Source of the DNA: an uncultured Catenibacillus sp.
GTDB taxonomy: Bacteria; Bacillota; Clostridia; Lachnospirales; Lachnospiraceae
Direction: 5' to 3'
Length of the DNA stretch: 64,000 nucleotides
Assembly (NCBI GenBank): GCA_934339005.1
Contig: CAKRHR010000001.1
Span: 1-64,000, forward strand
The notes beneath the pieces are model-generated. The model did not search any database. It was not told where the DNA came from and saw nothing but the letters and a program-made list of their open reading frames with translations. Both the position numbers and the translations under genes were made by a program. Numbering within the stretch: the first letter of the stretch is position 1; each line of letters opens with the position of its first letter. Shown here piece by piece: positions 8,565-18,141 of the stretch.

Positions 8565-8609
8565 GAAAAGCTGCTTTATTTGTAGAGAATAAAGCAGCTT
8601 TTCGTTTTG
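8565..8609 (+). terminator. Terminator of the HPr gene
   Basis: Perfect 16-nt arms (8565-8580, GAAAAGCTGCTTTATT, and 8588-8603) with a 7-nt loop, followed by GTTTTGT. Confidence 0.85.
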
Positions 8610-8708
8610 TACAATTTTATTTGTGCTGTTTTATAAGAAACGATGATTAAAACTTTTATGCTTAAACAAACCATACCAGAATTGCCAATGTTTGGGTGAA
8701 AATTTCAT

Positions 8709-8750
8709 TGAAATCATTGGTTAAATTTGTTATCATATAGAATATATGAT
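8709..8750 (+). promoter_or_regulatory. Candidate promoter and operator of the GntR-MATE unit
   Basis: The 394-bp gap between HPr and GntR holds the HPr terminator and, further on, a weak promoter (TTGAAA 8709-8714, 16 nt, TATCAT 8731-8736). The -10 box overlaps an inverted repeat, ATCATAT (8732-8738) and ATATGAT (8744-8750), separated by 5 nt. A palindrome over a promoter just before a GntR gene is a reasonable autoregulatory operator, but this is inference. Nothing else is evident in 8611-8896. Confidence 0.4.
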
Positions 8751-8896
8751 GATAAATGCCAGAGATTTGAAAAACAATTCAGAAAGATATCTGTAATAAA
8801 AAACGATTACAGTAAATCTGAGGATATGTTTTACAAAAAATCTGGTGGCAAATATACAGTTATTAAGCAATTTTTCGCAGAGGAGAAAGAAGTAAT

Positions 8897-9544
8897 ATGA
8901 TATTAAAGAAACAGTCATTGGTTGACCAGATATATGACCAGTTGCGGTATGACATTATTAATTTAAAACTTCCCCTTGGCAGCCGTTTAAATGTCAGTGA
9001 GCTTCAGGAAAGATTTGGTATCAGTTCAACACCAATTCGTGAAGCGATTAACAGACTTCAGACGGACGGTCTTGTTGTTTATGAAAACAATGTAGGTGCA
9101 AGAGTCATGAGCCTGGATGAGCGTGATGTTTATGAGATTAGTGAACTGGCAATGACATTGCATGCTGCCGCAGTGAAGTTTGCAATGAAGAAGGCAGATC
9201 ATATGAAGATGGCCAGAGAGATTCAGCGTTGCATTACAAACTACAGAATGGCAGATACTGTTGAGGAAAAGACTGACAGCATTCACAAGTTGATGGGTGT
9301 ATTTTATGCAAACTGCGGCAATTCCCGTCTGGATAACAATATGGGACTTGTCAAAGGACAGCAGTTGATTCTCAGAAATATTTATGGAAAGGCATCCGGC
9401 GGCAAAGATAATACACTGGATTTTGAAAAAATTTATCGCGCAGTGCTGGCTGGCGATAGTGCAGGTGTGATTGAAGCACTTGAGATTAATGAAGCACAGG
9501 CACTTCCGGTTATTATCAAAGCCATCAAGGCCAGTGAAGTATAG
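8897..9544 (+). CDS. GntR family transcriptional regulator (FCD-type)
   Basis: A 215-residue regulator. Residues 1-70 form the GntR winged helix, with LVDQIYDQLRYDIINLKLP, the recognition region SSTPIREAINRLQTDGLVVY and the wing. The C-terminal part is helical and of FCD length, but its usual metal histidines are sparse, so the ligand is unclear. The MATE transporter gene starts 6 bp after its stop, so the two form one unit and the regulator probably controls that exporter. The ATG has only a weak ribosome-binding site (AGAGGAG about 15 nt upstream). Confidence 0.85.
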   Translation: MILKKQSLVDQIYDQLRYDIINLKLPLGSRLNVSELQERFGISSTPIREAINRLQTDGLVVYENNVGARVMSLDERDVYEISELAMTLHAAAVKFAMKKADHMKMAREIQRCITNYRMADTVEEKTDSIHKLMGVFYANCGNSRLDNNMGLVKGQQLILRNIYGKASGGKDNTLDFEKIYRAVLAGDSAGVIEALEINEAQALPVIIKAIKASEV

Positions 9545-9549
9545 TTAAT

Positions 9550-10989
9550 ATGAAGAATAATTATTTGGAACAATTGAGGCAGGGAAAAGCATTGACCCTG
9601 CCTCAACAATTAATATTGACAGCGCAGTTAAGTCTTCCGGCAATTCTGGCACAGATTTCTTCCATCGTTATGCAGTATATCGATGCATCGATGGTTGGAC
9701 GGCTGGGGGCCGATGAATCGGCTTCTATTGGACTGGTGTCATCAAGCACATGGTTGATGGGTGGTTTATGTTCGGCGGCAAGTATTGGCTTTACAGTCCA
9801 GATCGCACAGCTAATCGGAGCGCAGCGGCAGAAGGAGGCGCGTGGTGTTGTCAGACAGGGGATTGTGGCGGTGTTGGCATTTGCGACCTGCTTATTATTG
9901 ATAGGTGCCTGTATCAGTGCATTTTTACCGGCATGGCTTGGCGGTGAAGCTGCGATTTGTAAAGATTCCTTTAAATATTTCCTGGTATTTTCACTGTCAT
10001 TGCCGTTTGTCCAGTTAAATAATACGGCAGGCGGTATGTTGCAGTGCAGCGGCAATATGAAGATACCAAGTATTTTGCATGTCGTGATGTGCGGACTGGA
10101 TGTGATTTTTAACTTAGTATTGATTTTCCCATCAAGAACTGTCTATATTGGCAGTTTGTCCTTCTGGATGCCAGGGGCAGGACTTGGCGTTTGCGGCGCG
10201 GCACTTGGTACAGCGCTGGCAGAAGTATGCGTGGCCTGTCTGATGCTTTATTTCTTACTTGTGCGCTCAGATATGCTGCATCTGCGTAGGGGTGAACATT
10301 TACATTTTTCTGCGTACACATTGAAAAAAGCATTGAAAATTGCAATTCCGGTAGGTTTTGAACAGGTTGTCATGTGCGGGGCGCAGATTGCACAGACACG
10401 TATCGTGGCACCACTTGGTACTGTGGCGATTGCAGCAAATTCATTTTCAGTGACAGCGGAGAGTCTTTGTTATATGCCTGGTTATGGTATTGGTACAGCG
10501 GCAACGACGCTGATTGGACAAAGTATCGGCGCTGGTAGAAAGGATATGACAAAGCGTCTTGGATGGCTGACTACCGGACTTGGCATGGTGGTGATGGCGG
10601 TCACCGGAACACTGATGTATATTGCAGCACCGTGGATGATTGGAATGCTTTCACCAGAGCCTGCGATTCGTGCGCTTGGCACACGGATTCTTCGGATTGA
10701 AGCCTTTGCAGAGCCGATGTTTGGCGCTTCGATTGTAGCGTCCGGTGTATTTCGTGGGGCGGGCGATACGCTTGTACCGAGTTGTCTGAATTTCTTTAGT
10801 ATGTGGGCGATTCGTATTCCTGCATCGGCGATTCTGGCACCAAGATTTGGTCTGCCGGGTGTGTGGCTGGCGATGTGCGTGGAGTTGTGTGTCAGAGGTA
10901 TTTTGTTTTTGATTCGACTGGCGGGAAGCAGATGGCTTAAGACAGTGCAGACACCGGGAAATGTGAAAAATAAAGTGCTAAATCATTAA
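9550..10989 (+). CDS. MATE family efflux transporter
   Basis: A 479-residue membrane protein with about 12 hydrophobic segments in two similar halves. MATE-typical sequences are visible: LPAILAQISSIVMQYIDASMVGRLG near the start of helix 1-2 (quoted in part as QYIDASMVG), the second-half QIAQTRIVAPLG and GIGTAATTLIGQ. It would exchange Na+ or H+ for an organic cation or drug. No substrate can be assigned. It is translationally linked to the GntR gene before it and has no clear ribosome-binding site of its own. Confidence 0.9.
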   Translation: MKNNYLEQLRQGKALTLPQQLILTAQLSLPAILAQISSIVMQYIDASMVGRLGADESASIGLVSSSTWLMGGLCSAASIGFTVQIAQLIGAQRQKEARGVVRQGIVAVLAFATCLLLIGACISAFLPAWLGGEAAICKDSFKYFLVFSLSLPFVQLNNTAGGMLQCSGNMKIPSILHVVMCGLDVIFNLVLIFPSRTVYIGSLSFWMPGAGLGVCGAALGTALAEVCVACLMLYFLLVRSDMLHLRRGEHLHFSAYTLKKALKIAIPVGFEQVVMCGAQIAQTRIVAPLGTVAIAANSFSVTAESLCYMPGYGIGTAATTLIGQSIGAGRKDMTKRLGWLTTGLGMVVMAVTGTLMYIAAPWMIGMLSPEPAIRALGTRILRIEAFAEPMFGASIVASGVFRGAGDTLVPSCLNFFSMWAIRIPASAILAPRFGLPGVWLAMCVELCVRGILFLIRLAGSRWLKTVQTPGNVKNKVLNH

Positions 10990-11070
10990 AATTAGTATAT
11001 AATCATAGAAAAAATACATGCAGCAATTTAAATGATGGTACAGACTGGGATTAACCCGGGCTGTGGCATC

Positions 11071-11104
11071 AGGTTAGCGTCAAAATATATTTTGACATAA
11101 CACC
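11071..11104. promoter_or_regulatory. 18-bp perfect palindrome upstream of proA
   Basis: GTCAAAATATATTTTGAC (11079-11096) is a perfect 18-bp palindrome, extended imperfectly by GGTTA on the left and TAACACC on the right. It lies about 35 bp before the proA start codon, a plausible operator position. I see no T-box motif and no terminator-like T-run here. Confidence 0.5.
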
Positions 11105-11131
11105 ACTTAAATCAGGAAGGACTTGATAGAG

Positions 11132-12412
11132 ATGACAATCAAAGAACAGGTTGGATATGTGAAGCTGGCAGCGCCAAAGATGGCGGGCTGTTCAAATGAA
11201 ATCAGGAATGCGGCACTTAAAGCTGCGGCAGAGGCACTGCTGGCACATCAGAGTGAAATATTTGAAGCAAACCGACAGGATTTAGTCAAAGCTGAAAGTG
11301 ATCATGTGGCGGCACCTGTAATGAAACGTCTTAAATTTGATGAGAAGAAGCTTCAGGATGTCGTGGCAGGCATGTACGATTTAATTGCAATGCCGGATCC
11401 GTTGTTTCAGATTCAGCTTGCAAGAGAACTGGATGAGGGCTTGCGCCTTTACAGGGAAACATGTCCGATTGGTGTTATTGGTGTTATTTTTGAAGCAAGA
11501 CCGGATGCACTTGTACAGATTTCGGCGCTGTGTATTAAGAGCGGCAACTGTGTGATTTTAAAGGGCGGCAGCGAAACGATGCGCAGCAATAAGATTTTAT
11601 TTGATATTATTTATGAAGCTGTGCAAAAGGCCGGACTTCCTGAAAATTGTATGATGCAGATTGAGGCGCGTTCAGAAATTACAGAACTTTTAGAGTGCCA
11701 TGAGTCTGTGGATTTGTTGATTCCAAGAGGCTCCAATGCATTTGTGCAATATATTATGAACAATACAAAGATTCCTGTAATGGGTCATGCGGACGGTATC
11801 TGCCATATTTATGTAGATAAGGATGCGGATATTTCAAAAGCCGTACCTGTGATTATTGATGCAAAGACGCAGTATGTATCAGCCTGCAATACCGTTGAAA
11901 CACTGCTTGTGCACAAAGACATTGTGGAGGCTTTGATGGTTGAGCTTGCCAAAGCGTTAAATGCGAAAAATGTCGAACTGCGCGGGGATGAGCGGATTCA
12001 ATCATTGACTGCGTGTGTACCTGTGACGGATGCGGATGATCATACAGAGTATCTTGACTATATTTTATCTGCAAGGGTTGTGGAAAATATAGACCAGGCG
12101 ATTGACCATATTAACACCAATGGATCCCACCACACAGATGCGATTATCACAGAAAATGATGAGGCTGCCCTGTATTTTATGCGTATGGTGGATTCTGCGG
12201 GCGTTTATCAAAACTGCTCAACAAGATTTGCAGATGGCTACAGATATGGGTTTGGTGCAGAGGTCGGTATAAGCACAAGTAAAATTCATGCCAGAGGCCC
12301 GGTCGGACTTGAAGGGCTGCTCAGTTATAAATATAAATTATTTGGTAATGGCCATATTGTTGAGGACTATGCCAGCGGAAAGAAGCAGTTTCATTTTAAG
12401 GATATTAAATGA
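11132..12412 (+). CDS. proA: Gamma-glutamyl phosphate reductase
   Basis: A 426-residue enzyme that reduces gamma-glutamyl phosphate to glutamate semialdehyde with NADPH in proline synthesis. The aldehyde-dehydrogenase fold is evident: the ProA marker GVIGVIFEARPDALVQIS, the KGGSETMRSN region and the catalytic cysteine in YVSACNTVETLL. The ATG at 11132 follows AGGAAGG by 11 nt; an in-frame TTG at 11123 is too close to that site. Unusually, proB (glutamate 5-kinase) is not beside it; an rRNA methyltransferase gene follows after 15 bp. Confidence 0.96.
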   Translation: MTIKEQVGYVKLAAPKMAGCSNEIRNAALKAAAEALLAHQSEIFEANRQDLVKAESDHVAAPVMKRLKFDEKKLQDVVAGMYDLIAMPDPLFQIQLARELDEGLRLYRETCPIGVIGVIFEARPDALVQISALCIKSGNCVILKGGSETMRSNKILFDIIYEAVQKAGLPENCMMQIEARSEITELLECHESVDLLIPRGSNAFVQYIMNNTKIPVMGHADGICHIYVDKDADISKAVPVIIDAKTQYVSACNTVETLLVHKDIVEALMVELAKALNAKNVELRGDERIQSLTACVPVTDADDHTEYLDYILSARVVENIDQAIDHINTNGSHHTDAIITENDEAALYFMRMVDSAGVYQNCSTRFADGYRYGFGAEVGISTSKIHARGPVGLEGLLSYKYKLFGNGHIVEDYASGKKQFHFKDIK

Positions 12413-12427
12413 TGCGAGGTAGGCACG

Positions 12428-13252
12428 ATGGGGTATTTTGAAATTACAGATTTAAGTGCGCCGGAATTAGATATTTATGCAAGACTTTCGGAAAATCAAC
12501 TGGCGCATTATTATGAACCTGCACCGGGATTATTTATTGCAGAAAGTCCTAAAGTTATTGAGCGGGCAATGGATGCGGAATATGTGCCGGTATCATTTCT
12601 GATGGAAAAAGACCATCCGGACGCACATGCCCTGAGATTACTGGAACGGTTCACGGAAGTGCCTGTCTATACAGCGGCTTTTGAAGTGTTAAAGCAGTTG
12701 ACCGGATATCCGATGGCAAGAGGTATGCTGTGTGCGATGCAAAGACGTCAATTGCCGGAAATAAAGGATTTATGTGCTGCTGCAAGACGCATCGTGATTT
12801 TGGAAAATGTCATGAATCCGACCAATATCGGTTCGATTTTTCGTTCTGCAGCGGCACTTAATATGGATGCGGTGATTCTGACATCCGGCTGCAGTGATCC
12901 ATTGTATCGCAGAGCGGCAAGAGTCAGCATGGGAACGGTATTTCAGATTCCATGGACAGTGATGGATAAACATATAAAGTGGCCGGAGGAGGGCATGACA
13001 TTGCTTAAATCCATGGGCTTTAAAACTGCGGCGATGGCGCTGAAAGAGGATTCTGTGGATGTAGATGATGCGGCACTGATGCAGGAGGAAAAACTTGCGA
13101 TTATCCTTGGAACAGAAGGCGACGGACTGGCACAGACAACCATCGCAGACTGCGATTATACTGTGTGCATTCCGATGAGCCATGGTGTGGATTCTCTGAA
13201 TGTGGCTGCGGCGAGTGCGGTGGCATTCTGGCAGTTAGGAAAGTTGAAATGA
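12428..13252 (+). CDS. TrmH/SpoU family RNA 2'-O-methyltransferase
   Basis: A 274-residue SPOUT methyltransferase. The three SpoU motifs are clear: NPTNIGSIFRSA (motif 1, with the catalytic Arg), LGTEGDGL (motif 2) and IPMSHGVDSLNVAAASAV (motif 3), which form the trefoil knot and bind S-adenosylmethionine. The N-terminal 110 residues would be the substrate-binding domain. Target rRNA or tRNA position cannot be told. It follows proA closely and is probably co-transcribed. Confidence 0.9.
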   Translation: MGYFEITDLSAPELDIYARLSENQLAHYYEPAPGLFIAESPKVIERAMDAEYVPVSFLMEKDHPDAHALRLLERFTEVPVYTAAFEVLKQLTGYPMARGMLCAMQRRQLPEIKDLCAAARRIVILENVMNPTNIGSIFRSAAALNMDAVILTSGCSDPLYRRAARVSMGTVFQIPWTVMDKHIKWPEEGMTLLKSMGFKTAAMALKEDSVDVDDAALMQEEKLAIILGTEGDGLAQTTIADCDYTVCIPMSHGVDSLNVAAASAVAFWQLGKLK

Positions 13253-13408
13253 TTTTCATCTGACAGAATAGAAATGTATCAGACTGTTGCAGATAGTTAA
13301 TTATTTCTTTAACGTATAAACAGAAAAATCATTATTGAATTATAAAAATAATTATGCGATAATGACGATAAATAATAAGTCACAAATGAAAAAGAGGGAG
13401 ACATAAAA

Positions 13409-13735
13409 ATGAGTATTTTTGGTGGTATAGCGGCACTTTTTAGAATATTTCTGATTATAGGTATTGTAGTTGTGGTTGCAATTATAGCATTGATTGTTAT
13501 CTTTGCGTGTAAAGGTAAGAATAACAATACTGTGCAGACTGCAAAAGTAAAGGTAGTTGAAAAGCTGGCGAAAAATGGCAATGTGGAATGGTACGGTATT
13601 GAATTTGAAAACGGCGCACGCGCCAGGCTCTGCTACACACAGAGCGCAACAATTCCTATGAATGTCGGAGATGTAGGTGTTATTCGATATAAAGGTGAAA
13701 TGATAGAAATGTTTCAGTTTGTAGAAAGACTATAG
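13409..13735 (+). CDS. Small membrane-anchored protein, DUF2500-like
   Basis: A 108-residue protein with one N-terminal membrane helix (about residues 5-32, isoleucine/valine rich) and a small beta-rich domain (WYGIEFENGARARLCYT ... NVGDVGVIRYKGEM). The end resembles the OB-like fold of DUF2500 proteins, which share a GD.G.L.Y.G pattern, but the match is from memory and tentative. Function unknown. AGGGAGA precedes the ATG, and a terminator follows, so it is monocistronic. Confidence 0.7.
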   Translation: MSIFGGIAALFRIFLIIGIVVVVAIIALIVIFACKGKNNNTVQTAKVKVVEKLAKNGNVEWYGIEFENGARARLCYTQSATIPMNVGDVGVIRYKGEMIEMFQFVERL

Positions 13736-13747
13736 TATGATGATAAG

Positions 13748-13789
13748 CCTCTAACTTAAGGAAAACAAATACTTTAAGTTAGAGGTTTT
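13748..13789 (+). terminator. Terminator after the DUF2500-like gene
   Basis: Perfect 12-nt arms, CCTCTAACTTAA (13748-13759) and its complement (13774-13785), then TTTT. Confidence 0.85.
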
Positions 13790-13795
13790 ATTTAC

Positions 13796-13876
13796 GCGAG
13801 CAACGAGCCAAAGTCCATGCTCGCATGAGACCTTGGCGACTGCCGCGATAACTTGAGAAACTCGCGGAGCGTGTTT
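13796..13876. repeat. Cluster of overlapping hairpins between convergent genes
   Basis: GCGAGCA and TGCTCGC, a 9-bp stem GCCAAAGTC/GACCTTGGC (one G-T pair), and a last hairpin with arms TGAGAAAC/GTTTCTCA share this short, locally GC-richer stretch. The first two stems overlap and exclude each other. No T-run follows. The composition differs from the flanks, which suggests a dispersed intergenic repeat, but no second copy exists in the window. Confidence 0.4.
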
Positions 13877-13884
13877 CTCATAGT

Positions 13885-14895
13885 TTATATCTGTGACACC
13901 AGATATCCGACATATCCAAGATACATGGCAATCATGATACAGCCCTCAATACGGTTGAGTTTACATTTGTGCCATGCCATGATGTAGGTGATAATGCTCA
14001 TGACAGTTAAAATCGCAAGGTCAATCAGTGAATCCACGCCAACAGTAATCGGGTGAATCGCAGAGGAAACACCTAATATCAGAAGAATATTAAAAATGTT
14101 TGAACCTACAACATTACCAAGTGCCAAGTCATTTTCACCTTTGCGCGCCGCTACAATGGAGGTGAAAAGTTCCGGCAGGGATGTACCAAAAGCCACAATC
14201 GTCAGACCGATAAATGCATCCGACAGGCCAAAAGACTGAGCAATGATCGTGGCATTATCAACAACAAGGTCACCGCCAAAAATAACGAGCACAAGCCCCA
14301 CAATAATTAATACAACACTTTTGACAGGTGATAAAACCTTGATCTCATCGGCTTCGGTATCAACAACCTGAACCTCAGACTCAGGCATTGCGGCATCGGA
14401 GATGGCTTGTTTTCTGCCATGCAGTGCATTTCTGACCTGTGCAACCACAAACAGGGCGAACAGTACAAGTAAAATAATACCGTCCAGATGGCTGAGGATG
14501 TTTTCAGATTTATTAAAAACAGTCGCATCAGCCAGCATTACAAACAGTAAAATACCACAGACAATAGAAATCGGAAATTCACTTTTTAACATATTTTTGT
14601 TAATGTGCATTGGCTTAATTAAAGCACAGATACCGATAATCATAAGCAGATTGAAAAAGTTCGAACCAACGACATTACCGACAGCGATACCGTTTGACCC
14701 ATTTAATGCAGCAGTTAAGCTGACTGCAAGTTCCGGGGCACTTGTACCAAAAGCAACGATTGTCAGACCGATGACAATACTTGGTACTTTTAAAAGTCTG
14801 GCTGCTGATGAACTGCCGTCTACGAACCAGTCAGCACCCTTGACAAGGAATACAAAACCAATGATAAGTAAAAGATAGGGTAGAATAACTTGCAT
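13885..14895 (-). CDS. CaCA family sodium/calcium antiporter
   Basis: A 336-residue membrane protein with two inverted halves, each having an alpha-repeat: FGTSAPELAVS plus GNVVGSNFFN in the first and FGTSLPELFTS plus GNVVGSNIFN in the second. The glutamates in the PEL motifs coordinate Ca2+ and Na+. An acidic cytosolic loop (about residues 165-190) separates the halves. It resembles YrbG/MaX-type exchangers and probably exports Ca2+ using the Na+ gradient. Confidence 0.93.
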   Translation of the reverse strand: MQVILPYLLLIIGFVFLVKGADWFVDGSSSAARLLKVPSIVIGLTIVAFGTSAPELAVSLTAALNGSNGIAVGNVVGSNFFNLLMIIGICALIKPMHINKNMLKSEFPISIVCGILLFVMLADATVFNKSENILSHLDGIILLVLFALFVVAQVRNALHGRKQAISDAAMPESEVQVVDTEADEIKVLSPVKSVVLIIVGLVLVIFGGDLVVDNATIIAQSFGLSDAFIGLTIVAFGTSLPELFTSIVAARKGENDLALGNVVGSNIFNILLILGVSSAIHPITVGVDSLIDLAILTVMSIITYIMAWHKCKLNRIEGCIMIAMYLGYVGYLVSQI

Positions 14896-15086
14896 AGTAG
14901 TTGCCCTCCTCTAAAGAAATTAAAAACAGTATAGAAGTTGCATTTGAAATTGTCAAGAGGGTTGAAGAATTATGTTTGGCATGATAAAATTTATGTTGAG
15001 AGTGTGTAAGAAAATGCTTTCATATGAAAGGTGTGTCAGTAAATTTGAAGTGCTTATTTGTGCAGGCCGAACGGAGTTTTGACCTT

Positions 15087-15116
15087 TTGACACTGACATT
15101 ATCATAAAGATATAGA
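15087..15116 (+). promoter_or_regulatory. Candidate promoter of corA
   Basis: TTGACA (15087-15092), 18-nt spacer, TATAGA (15111-15116), about 57 bp before the corA start. A 14-bp palindrome CTTTCATATGAAAG lies upstream at 15017-15030. No Mg2+ riboswitch can fit in the short leader. Confidence 0.55.
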
Positions 15117-15173
15117 ATATATCAGATTGCATATAAGTGATATAAAATAAGAAAAGAACAGGAAGTGAACAGC

Positions 15174-16205
15174 ATGAGAAAGATTGAGGATAAACTGGTT
15201 TATACCATGGGCGGTCGTCTGGAGGAAATCGAACAAAGAGAATGGACAGACGAGGAAGTCTTAGAGATACTGCGAAAGGAAAAACCAGATGTGCCCGAAG
15301 AAGAGCTGATTCCGATGATTCCTGCGAAAAAAGACCGAATGGGAAAAGCCAACAAACCAAGAGTGATTCTGACTAATTCCAGATATGCAAAGAGTGTGCT
15401 GGATGAAGTGCATATGGACTATGAAGGTGACGTCAATATCAATGATATTGGTTTTTCAAAGATGGAAACACAGCAAAATTGCATGTATGGTACTTTGTTT
15501 ATACCGAAACTTTCGGATGTGATGGGTGAGAAGTACAAGATGATGTTTTTCATTAATAAGCGCAATATTGTTATTGTGGATGATGATTCGTTTTCCATGC
15601 GTATTATCGGACGTATCCGAAGAAAACGTTCCCATCAGGCGAACTCAAAAGCAAAGTTTATTTATAATTTTATTTCTGAATTTATGAATAAAGATATGAT
15701 GACACTGGCAAATTACGAAAAGAAGCTGATGGAAATCGAGAAGGAAGTTCTGGAGGATGAAGAATTTGAAGATTTCCAGAGCCAGATTGCGCCGATTCGT
15801 GCAGAGCTTCTGACACTTCAGGAATATTATGATGAGATGATGGACTTAGGACATGAGCTTGAGGAAAATGAAAATCATTTCTTTGCAAAGAAGGAACTCA
15901 AGTATTTCGGTATTTTGTCTGACCGTTCAGACCATCTGAAAAATAAAGCAACACAGCTTCTGGCTTATGCGAAGCAGATTAAAGAAGATTATCAGACTAA
16001 TATGGATGCACGGCAGAATAAGAGTATGCAGATGCTGACCATTATATCGACGATTTTTTTGCCATTGACATTGGTTACGAGCTGGTATGGCATGAACTTT
16101 GAGAATATGCCGGAGCTGCAAAAGGGTTATCCTTGGGTTATTTTTGTATGTCTGGCAATTATTATTTTCTGCATTATTATATTTAAAAAACGTAAGATGT
16201 TTTAA
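15174..16205 (+). CDS. corA: CorA family divalent-cation (Mg2+) transporter
   Basis: A 343-residue protein with a large acidic, helical cytosolic domain (residues 1-280) and two C-terminal membrane helices. The family signature YGMNF comes at the end of the first helix, and the C-terminus is basic (FKKRKMF), as usual. It would form pentamers for Mg2+ uptake. The start is the ATG at 15174 preceded by AGGAAG; a GTG at 15165 overlaps that site. The glgB gene follows after 26 bp. Confidence 0.92.
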   Translation: MRKIEDKLVYTMGGRLEEIEQREWTDEEVLEILRKEKPDVPEEELIPMIPAKKDRMGKANKPRVILTNSRYAKSVLDEVHMDYEGDVNINDIGFSKMETQQNCMYGTLFIPKLSDVMGEKYKMMFFINKRNIVIVDDDSFSMRIIGRIRRKRSHQANSKAKFIYNFISEFMNKDMMTLANYEKKLMEIEKEVLEDEEFEDFQSQIAPIRAELLTLQEYYDEMMDLGHELEENENHFFAKKELKYFGILSDRSDHLKNKATQLLAYAKQIKEDYQTNMDARQNKSMQMLTIISTIFLPLTLVTSWYGMNFENMPELQKGYPWVIFVCLAIIIFCIIIFKKRKMF

Positions 16206-16231
16206 TAAAAACTATAAAGGGGTTTTGGAGA

Positions 16232-18112
16232 ATGGAAAAGTTTAATGTGCCAAAAGCATTTTATATGGGGGATTGTTTTGATGCGTACACTTTTCTCGGT
16301 GCACATCCGGCGATAGTGGATGGACAAAAGGGCTGGATATTCAGAGTGTGGGCGCCTTCTGCCAGAGAGATTTCTGTATGTGGGGATTTTAATGACTGGA
16401 AGGGCACGCAGATGGTTGGCTCAGACAGCGGTGTCTGGCAGGTGTTTATTGCAGATGCCAAAGAGGGTCAGTTATATAAATATAATATTTTGGGCAATGA
16501 CGGCAGTGTTGTCATGCATGCAGACCCTTATGCATTTGCATCAGAGGTGCGTCCGGATACCGCAAGCCGATTGACAACAATGGATTTTCAATTTAATGAT
16601 GAGGCATGGATGAAGTCACGCTCTAAATGTCGGAATACACCACTTAATATTTATGAGATGCATGCCGGAAGTTGGCAACACAAAGAGGGCTTTGCCACAG
16701 AAAATGGTCCGGAAGCCTGGTACAACTATGAGGAGCTGGCTGACCGTATGATTCCGTGGTTAAAAGCGCATCATTATACACATGTGGAGGTGCTGCCGTT
16801 GGCTGAACACCCATTTGATGGCAGTTGGGGCTATCAGACAACCGGGTATTTTGCTGTGACGAGTCGTTATGGTACACCAAAGCAGTTTGCGGCATTTGTC
16901 GATAAATGTCATCAGGCTGGTATTGGTGTTATTATGGATTTTGTACCGGTACATTTTGCAGCCAATGCAGATGCACTTGCAAATTTTGATGGCACGAAGC
17001 TTTACGAATATGATAGTGATGTGGGTTTTAGTGAATGGGGGACATGCAATTTTAACTTCTTCAGAGGCGAGGTCAGCAGCTTCCTTTGCAGTGCGGCAGC
17101 TCTTTGGATGGATGTTTATCATTGTGATGGCATTCGTATGGATGCAATTTCAAGAGCTATTTACTGGGTAGGTGACCCGAACCGCGGTGTTAATGAAGGT
17201 GCTGTGAAGTTTTTGCAGAAGATGAATCATGGACTGAATGCACGTTGGCCGGAGGGCATATATGTGGCAGAAGACAGTACAAATTTTGTGAAGGTGACTG
17301 CGGCAACCAGGTATGGCGGACTCGGATTTGATTATAAATGGGATTTGGGCTGGATGCATGATACTCTGAATTATTTTGCTACACCGTTTGGCGAACGACA
17401 GGCGCATTATCATGATTTAACATTCAGTATGGCTTATTTTTATAATGAACTTTATCTGCTTTCATTAAGTCATGATGAGGTTGTGCATGGCAAGAAGACG
17501 ATTATTGATAAAATCTGGGGCACATACGAAGAAAAATGCAGTCAGGTGCGGACGTTATACTTCTATATGTATGGACATCCGGGCAAAAAGCTGAATTTTA
17601 TGGGTAATGAGCTTGCACATTTCCGTGAATGGGACGAAAAACGTGAGATGGACTGGAATTTGTTGGAATATCCTTTCCATGATAATTTTCAGAAATACAT
17701 GGCAAAGCTTGGTGAGATTTACGAAAAAGAAGCTGCGTTGTATGCTGGGGAATATGACAGCCGCTGTTTTGAATGGGTGGCCTGTGAGAGTATTGACCAG
17801 GGTGTGTATGCATGGATGCGTAAGGCGCCGGATGGTTCAAAACTTTTAATGGTGATGAATACGCAGGATAAAGAATGGAAAGATTTTCCACTGTATTTTG
17901 CAAATCCGCTCAAGGCAACTTTTGTGCTTGATACTGAAGCACCGGAATGGGGCGGCACAAATAAAGCGAAAAAGACCATCACAACCAGAACTGGCGGCGT
18001 TTATGGCAAGGATTATACATTGCCGGTGACACTGCCTGCCATGGGCAGTCTGATGTACCGCTTAAAAGATGTGGCGGCACCTGTAAAGAAAGCGGCTAAA
18101 AATAAGAAGTAA
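16232..18112 (+). CDS. glgB: 1,4-alpha-glucan branching enzyme
   Basis: A 626-residue GH13 enzyme making alpha-1,6 branches in glycogen. Residues about 15-120 form the N-terminal CBM48 ([20 protein letters not shown]). The catalytic barrel has the four conserved regions: [17 protein letters not shown] (nucleophile Asp), VAEDST (acid/base Glu) and [11 protein letters not shown] (third carboxylate and His). The C-terminal beta domain ends in a short Lys-rich tail. No other glycogen gene is adjacent; it may be transcribed with corA, an odd pairing. Confidence 0.95.
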   Translation: MEKFNVPKAFYMGDCFDAYTFLGAHPAIVDGQKGWIFRVWAPSAREISVCGDFNDWKGTQMVGSDSGVWQVFIADAKEGQLYKYNILGNDGSVVMHADPYAFASEVRPDTASRLTTMDFQFNDEAWMKSRSKCRNTPLNIYEMHAGSWQHKEGFATENGPEAWYNYEELADRMIPWLKAHHYTHVEVLPLAEHPFDGSWGYQTTGYFAVTSRYGTPKQFAAFVDKCHQAGIGVIMDFVPVHFAANADALANFDGTKLYEYDSDVGFSEWGTCNFNFFRGEVSSFLCSAAALWMDVYHCDGIRMDAISRAIYWVGDPNRGVNEGAVKFLQKMNHGLNARWPEGIYVAEDSTNFVKVTAATRYGGLGFDYKWDLGWMHDTLNYFATPFGERQAHYHDLTFSMAYFYNELYLLSLSHDEVVHGKKTIIDKIWGTYEEKCSQVRTLYFYMYGHPGKKLNFMGNELAHFREWDEKREMDWNLLEYPFHDNFQKYMAKLGEIYEKEAALYAGEYDSRCFEWVACESIDQGVYAWMRKAPDGSKLLMVMNTQDKEWKDFPLYFANPLKATFVLDTEAPEWGGTNKAKKTITTRTGGVYGKDYTLPVTLPAMGSLMYRLKDVAAPVKKAAKNKK

Positions 18113-18141
18113 ATATAAAAAACGAACAGGAGGATAATTCT

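Noticed and set aside
9603..10055. 150-residue frame opposite the MATE gene
   Set aside because: Antisense shadow; composition follows the complementary strand.
10990..11131. T-box before proA
   Set aside because: No T-box sequence or terminator/antiterminator pair.
12770..13183. 137-residue frame opposite the rRNA methyltransferase gene
   Set aside because: Antisense shadow with no start signals.
14402..14878. 158-residue frame opposite the CaCA antiporter
   Set aside because: Antisense shadow of a well-supported gene, without ribosome-binding site or recognisable motif.
14953..15360. 135-residue minus-strand frame over the corA promoter and 5' end
   Set aside because: Crosses the corA start and promoter; no coding features.
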